From a candidate division Zixibacteria bacterium SM23_73_3 (GTDB lineage: Bacteria; Zixibacteria; MSB-5A5; SM1-73): a stretch of DNA of 34,011 nucleotides. Position 1 is the stretch's first letter, and each line of letters begins with the position of its first letter. The notes beneath the pieces were generated by a model that was not told the DNA's origin, made no database searches, and saw only the letters and a list, made by a program, of their open reading frames with translations. The position numbers and the translations under genes are program-made. The DNA lies in assembly GCA_001304155.1 (NCBI GenBank), contig LJUX01000010.1:1-34011 (forward strand). Reading direction: 5' to 3'. Positions 31,602 through 34,011 of this stretch are shown one piece after another.

Positions 31602-32870
31602 ATGATAAAAAGAGTGTTGGTTCCAATAGCATGTATTGTGCTTTTCACATCTTTGTTCTGCTCCCAGGGGTATGGTCAGGGATTCGGTGTGGTGGATGAA
31701 GCAGCAGCAGGAAATTTCTTTGTGGTGGGTGCGAGGGCGTTAGGGATGGGAGGGGCCCACATAGCGGTGGCCAGCGATGCCACTGCTCTGGTTTATAACC
31801 CAGCGGGTCTCGCCAGGGTCACCAGGATAGAATTCTCCGGAGGTCTCACCCACCAGCGAATGAACAACAAAACGAAGTTTGCCCTGCAGGCTCAGCAGGA
31901 GATGGGTTTCGATGATGGACGGCTGCAGAACAACACCCGCTTCAGCTCGGCCAACGTGGTGCTTCCCGTTCCCACCTATCGGGGAAGCTTGGTGTTGGCC
32001 CTGGGAGTCAACCGGGTGAAGAGCTTTGACCGGACCATGCAGTTCTTCACCGAAGATGACGACACCAGTCGGACTGCCATCGAATCGGAAACCGGCGGTC
32101 TCTACTTGTGGTCTCTTGGTGGGGCGGTCGACATCTCGCCTAACATCTCTGTAGGCGCAGCCATCAACCTGTGGACCGGGAAGGACAGCTATACCTGGTT
32201 CTACGACAGGATTCCCATTGCTTCGTCCGGACCTGGCATAACCATCGACGACGCAATCAAGGACCGGTATTCCGGATTCAATGCCAAGTTTGGCTTCCGA
32301 ATTCAACCTAACAAGTATTTGATACTGGGCGGGACAATTGACTCGCCGGTCACCTATACCGTCGAGGAAGATTGGATTGAAATCACTGACGGGGTTGGGG
32401 GCAGCGAATACGCCGACGGCACTTACGAATATAAAGTCTCCCTGCCTTTTGGCCTGGGAGCAGGATTCGCCCTGCAGTTTGAGAACCTAACCCTGGCCGG
32501 AGACGTCAATTATGCTGATTGGACCCAGATGGAATACAAGCGCTATGAGTACGCTGCCGAGGCCAACCGACTGATAAAGGAGACCTACATCGATGCTCTG
32601 AGATTCAATCTGGGGGCGGAATATCTCATTCCAAGTGTCGGCACCAGCCTGAGAGTCGGTTTCTATCATGATCCGCTTCCGTACAAGTCCCGTTGGGTGG
32701 AGAAAAACCGAAACTTCTTCACTGCCGGGGTCGGATTCTTAATCGACCAGGTGATGATTTTAGACATTGCCTGGGCGCATGGATCCTGGGAGTTGCAAGA
32801 AGTCACTCCGGAGCTCACGGAGAAATACACTACCGATCGAATCTTTGTTTCCGTGGCATATCGGCTTTAG
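31602..32870 (+). CDS. PorV/UPF0164-family outer-membrane protein
   Basis: A beta-barrel of the FadL-related PorV/PorQ (UPF0164) group, 422 residues. A signal peptide (VLVPIACIVLFTSLFCSQGYG) precedes the hallmark N-terminal segment GARALGMGGAHIAVASDATALVYNPAGLA, after which transmembrane strands alternate to a final aromatic-rich strand (IFVSVAYRL). In Bacteroidota, PorV belongs to the type IX secretion system, but other PorV-like proteins occur without it, and no other T9SS gene is in the window. ATG 31602 has GGTGA five bases upstream; a GTG at 31593 overlaps that site. The gene is visibly richer in G+C than its neighbours (37 of 60 bases at 31921-31980), which may mark transfer or high expression. 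Confidence 0.88.
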   Translation: MIKRVLVPIACIVLFTSLFCSQGYGQGFGVVDEAAAGNFFVVGARALGMGGAHIAVASDATALVYNPAGLARVTRIEFSGGLTHQRMNNKTKFALQAQQEMGFDDGRLQNNTRFSSANVVLPVPTYRGSLVLALGVNRVKSFDRTMQFFTEDDDTSRTAIESETGGLYLWSLGGAVDISPNISVGAAINLWTGKDSYTWFYDRIPIASSGPGITIDDAIKDRYSGFNAKFGFRIQPNKYLILGGTIDSPVTYTVEEDWIEITDGVGGSEYADGTYEYKVSLPFGLGAGFALQFENLTLAGDVNYADWTQMEYKRYEYAAEANRLIKETYIDALRFNLGAEYLIPSVGTSLRVGFYHDPLPYKSRWVEKNRNFFTAGVGFLIDQVMILDIAWAHGSWELQEVTPELTEKYTTDRIFVSVAYRL

Positions 32871-32980
32871 ACATCTGCAGCCTACCTCTGTTTTGTGATT
32901 ATTCTCATATTCTCCGGAAAGTTCAAATTCTGAACAGATACCTTTATATGATATCTAATCCATTGGGTTCGATAAATCGA

Positions 32981-33015
32981 GCGACTACAATTGTAGTTGC
33001 CCAATTTATTGGGCA
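32981..33015. repeat. Double palindrome, reference copy of the dispersed element
   Basis: GCGACTACAATTGTAGTTGC (32981-33000) is a near-perfect palindrome that runs into TGCCCAAT-TT-ATTGGGCA (32998-33015). A 17-bp match in inverted orientation is at 204-220. It lies in the 371-bp gap between the PorV-like gene and the sigma factor gene, which holds nothing else that I can support. Confidence 0.65.
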
Positions 33016-33241
33016 CAAATGTGGTGATAGTCATCCCTTAGAGTCCTGAATTTCACGTAAACAAAGCCTTTTGTCTTCGAAGTCAGTCTCATTCTTTGGC
33101 TTCAAAACTTTCCTTTTGTGATACCGTAGTAAGAATAGGGCACAAAGAAAATACTGGTTTTCCAAACCTGATAGACATGAACAAAACCAGGGAACTTTTC
33201 TGCGGCTGGATTGTATACCTCTTGTGAAAAGGAGAAAGAGA

Positions 33242-33794
33242 GTGCCAACTGGAGAGCGGGTACCTAACCGAAAGTGGCGGGTCTCTGATCCTGTGGATCT
33301 GACGGATAAGGATCTTCTGGCAACAGAACCGGGAAGAGGCTGAAGATATCCTGCAGGAGACCTTTTTGAGAGTGTTTAAGGAGAAAGAAAAATATGATCC
33401 AACTTACGCTTTCTCCACCTGGATTTACACCATCGCCTTAAATCTCTGTCGGAATGAGTTGAAACGAAAAAAGAGATTTAAATTCTTTGGGTTGGATCTG
33501 ATAAAAGAAGATCGCCGGTACGCTGTCGAAGAGAAAGGGAATAAAAATTGTTTGAGCTCCACCTTAGAGAAAGCCATTGCCTCTTTGCCGGTCAAGTATC
33601 GCACCGTGTTTTTGTTAAGGGAGGTCAATCAACTTTCCTACGAGGAGATGTCTCAATCTCTGGATATACCGTTGGGCACGGTGAAGTCGAGAGTTAACCG
33701 TGCGCGGTTGATATTACGAAAGAGACTGAAGCCGAAAATTGAGGAGCAATATGAACTGTCGAAGAGTTCGCCAATACCTATTTGGTTATTTTAA
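33242..33794 (+). pseudogene. ECF RNA polymerase sigma factor, apparently broken in region 2
   Basis: The downstream part is clearly an ECF sigma factor. REEAEDILQETFLRVFKEKE, STWIYTIALNLCRNELKRKKR and a full region 4 helix-turn-helix (LPVKYRTVFLLREVNQLSYEEMSQSLDIPLGTVKSRVNRAR) are present. This frame has no good start: the in-frame stop is at 33300-33302 and the first usual start is TTG 33366, inside region 2. A GTG at 33242 has an ideal AAGGAG seven bases before it and opens another frame reading VDLTDKDLLATEPG until TGA 33341-33343; DLTDKDLL is a typical sigma N-terminus. The helix that normally separates DxDLL from NREEAED, about 33 residues, is missing; only 7 bp lie between. A deletion of about 92 bp, not a multiple of three, explains both loss and frameshift. 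An assembly error is the alternative. Shares 44 bp with the anti-sigma gene. Confidence 0.7.
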
Positions 33795-34011
33795 ACAAGA
33801 ACTCCCCCCCGAAGAGACGGAAGAAGTCAGAGTTCACCTGGATAGTTGTCCTGAGTGTGCTAAAGAGGCGAAGGAGATCAAAAAGATAAACTTTATGCTT
33901 AAGGATGATCTGGAGACTTTAGTCCCTTCAACTGACTTCAATGAAAAACTTCTGGCAAAAATCCAGATGCTTCCCTCGGAGACTAAGGAAAAAGACACAA
34001 GAAGGTGGTGG
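33751..34011 (+). CDS. Zinc-finger anti-sigma factor, N-terminal part
   Basis: The reading frame is open to the window edge (87 codons). The start MNCRRVRQYLFGYFKQELPP and the zinc ligands Cys3, His29, Cys33 and Cys36 (HLDSCPEC) are those of a zf-HC2 anti-sigma domain, which holds a sigma factor inactive at the membrane. GAGGAG lies four bases upstream. It overlaps the end of the sigma gene by 44 bp, the usual sigma/anti-sigma arrangement and a sign of translational coupling. The remaining sequence, including any membrane segment, is outside the window. Confidence 0.9.
   Translation, partial: MNCRRVRQYLFGYFKQELPPEETEEVRVHLDSCPECAKEAKEIKKINFMLKDDLETLVPSTDFNEKLLAKIQMLPSETKEKDTRRWW

Noticed and set aside
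31740-32306. 188-codon minus-strand frame
   Set aside because: It lies wholly within the PorV-like gene in the opposite frame; long shadow frames are expected in G+C-rich coding DNA.
31602-32870. Type IX secretion system locus
   Set aside because: Only the PorV-like protein is present; no PorU, PorK/L/M/N or Sov-type gene lies in the window, and PorV-like proteins exist outside that system.

Overview
The window reads as a chromosomal segment of an uncultured, Gram-negative-type bacterium. Signs of an outer membrane are a PorV/UPF0164-like barrel protein (31602-32870), a second signal-peptide-bearing probable barrel protein (29922-30716), an exported lipoprotein, and exported M16, M1 and S41 peptidases. 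Protein style, moderate GC and intergenic spaces littered with short palindromic repeats recall candidate lineages of the FCB/Zixibacteria/KSB1 kind, but that placement is inference: there is no rRNA or marker gene here.

Layout. 1-765 has no gene and is a mosaic of palindromic repeats, ending in a good promoter. 766-4735 is a signalling block: a triple-PAS histidine kinase, an overlapping response regulator, and a second paralogous regulator. Each regulator is followed by a copy of the same structured intergenic element, and a similar terminator-like fold lies at the left window edge. 5043-10154 is on the minus strand: a 1,214-residue AAA ATPase-TPR-winged helix-BTAD regulator, then a GNAT acetyltransferase and a small alpha/beta-barrel protein.

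10515-17258 (plus strand) holds a YjbQ-family enzyme, mtnA, a DUF362 protein, a Tat-signal-bearing AmmeMemoRadiSam radical SAM enzyme, and a membrane-embedded spermidine-synthase-like protein. MtnA recycles methylthioadenosine, a by-product of polyamine synthesis. The spermidine-synthase-like protein and the later deacetylase/acetylpolyamine-amidohydrolase-family protein therefore hint at a shared polyamine or sulphur-salvage theme, though each assignment has caveats.

18075-25927 is a proteolysis and hydrolase run: S41 C-terminal processing protease with its own promoter and a strong terminator, a fused M16 peptidase with a palindrome over its likely -10 box, the deacetylase-family protein and an M1 metallopeptidase. 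A six-helix membrane protein, an MBL-fold hydrolase, a creatininase-family amidohydrolase and a nitroreductase follow, separated by repeat hairpins.

29922-34011 is envelope-related: the probable barrel protein, a Tyr/Trp-rich lipoprotein with one CxxCH motif, and the PorV-like protein. Last come an ECF sigma gene that appears to have lost about 90 bp from region 2, and the first 87 codons of a zinc-finger anti-sigma factor, which runs off the window.

The items most worth a second look are the repeated RNA-like element in the two-component locus, the broken sigma factor next to an intact-looking anti-sigma start, and the CxxCH Tyr/Trp-rich lipoprotein.
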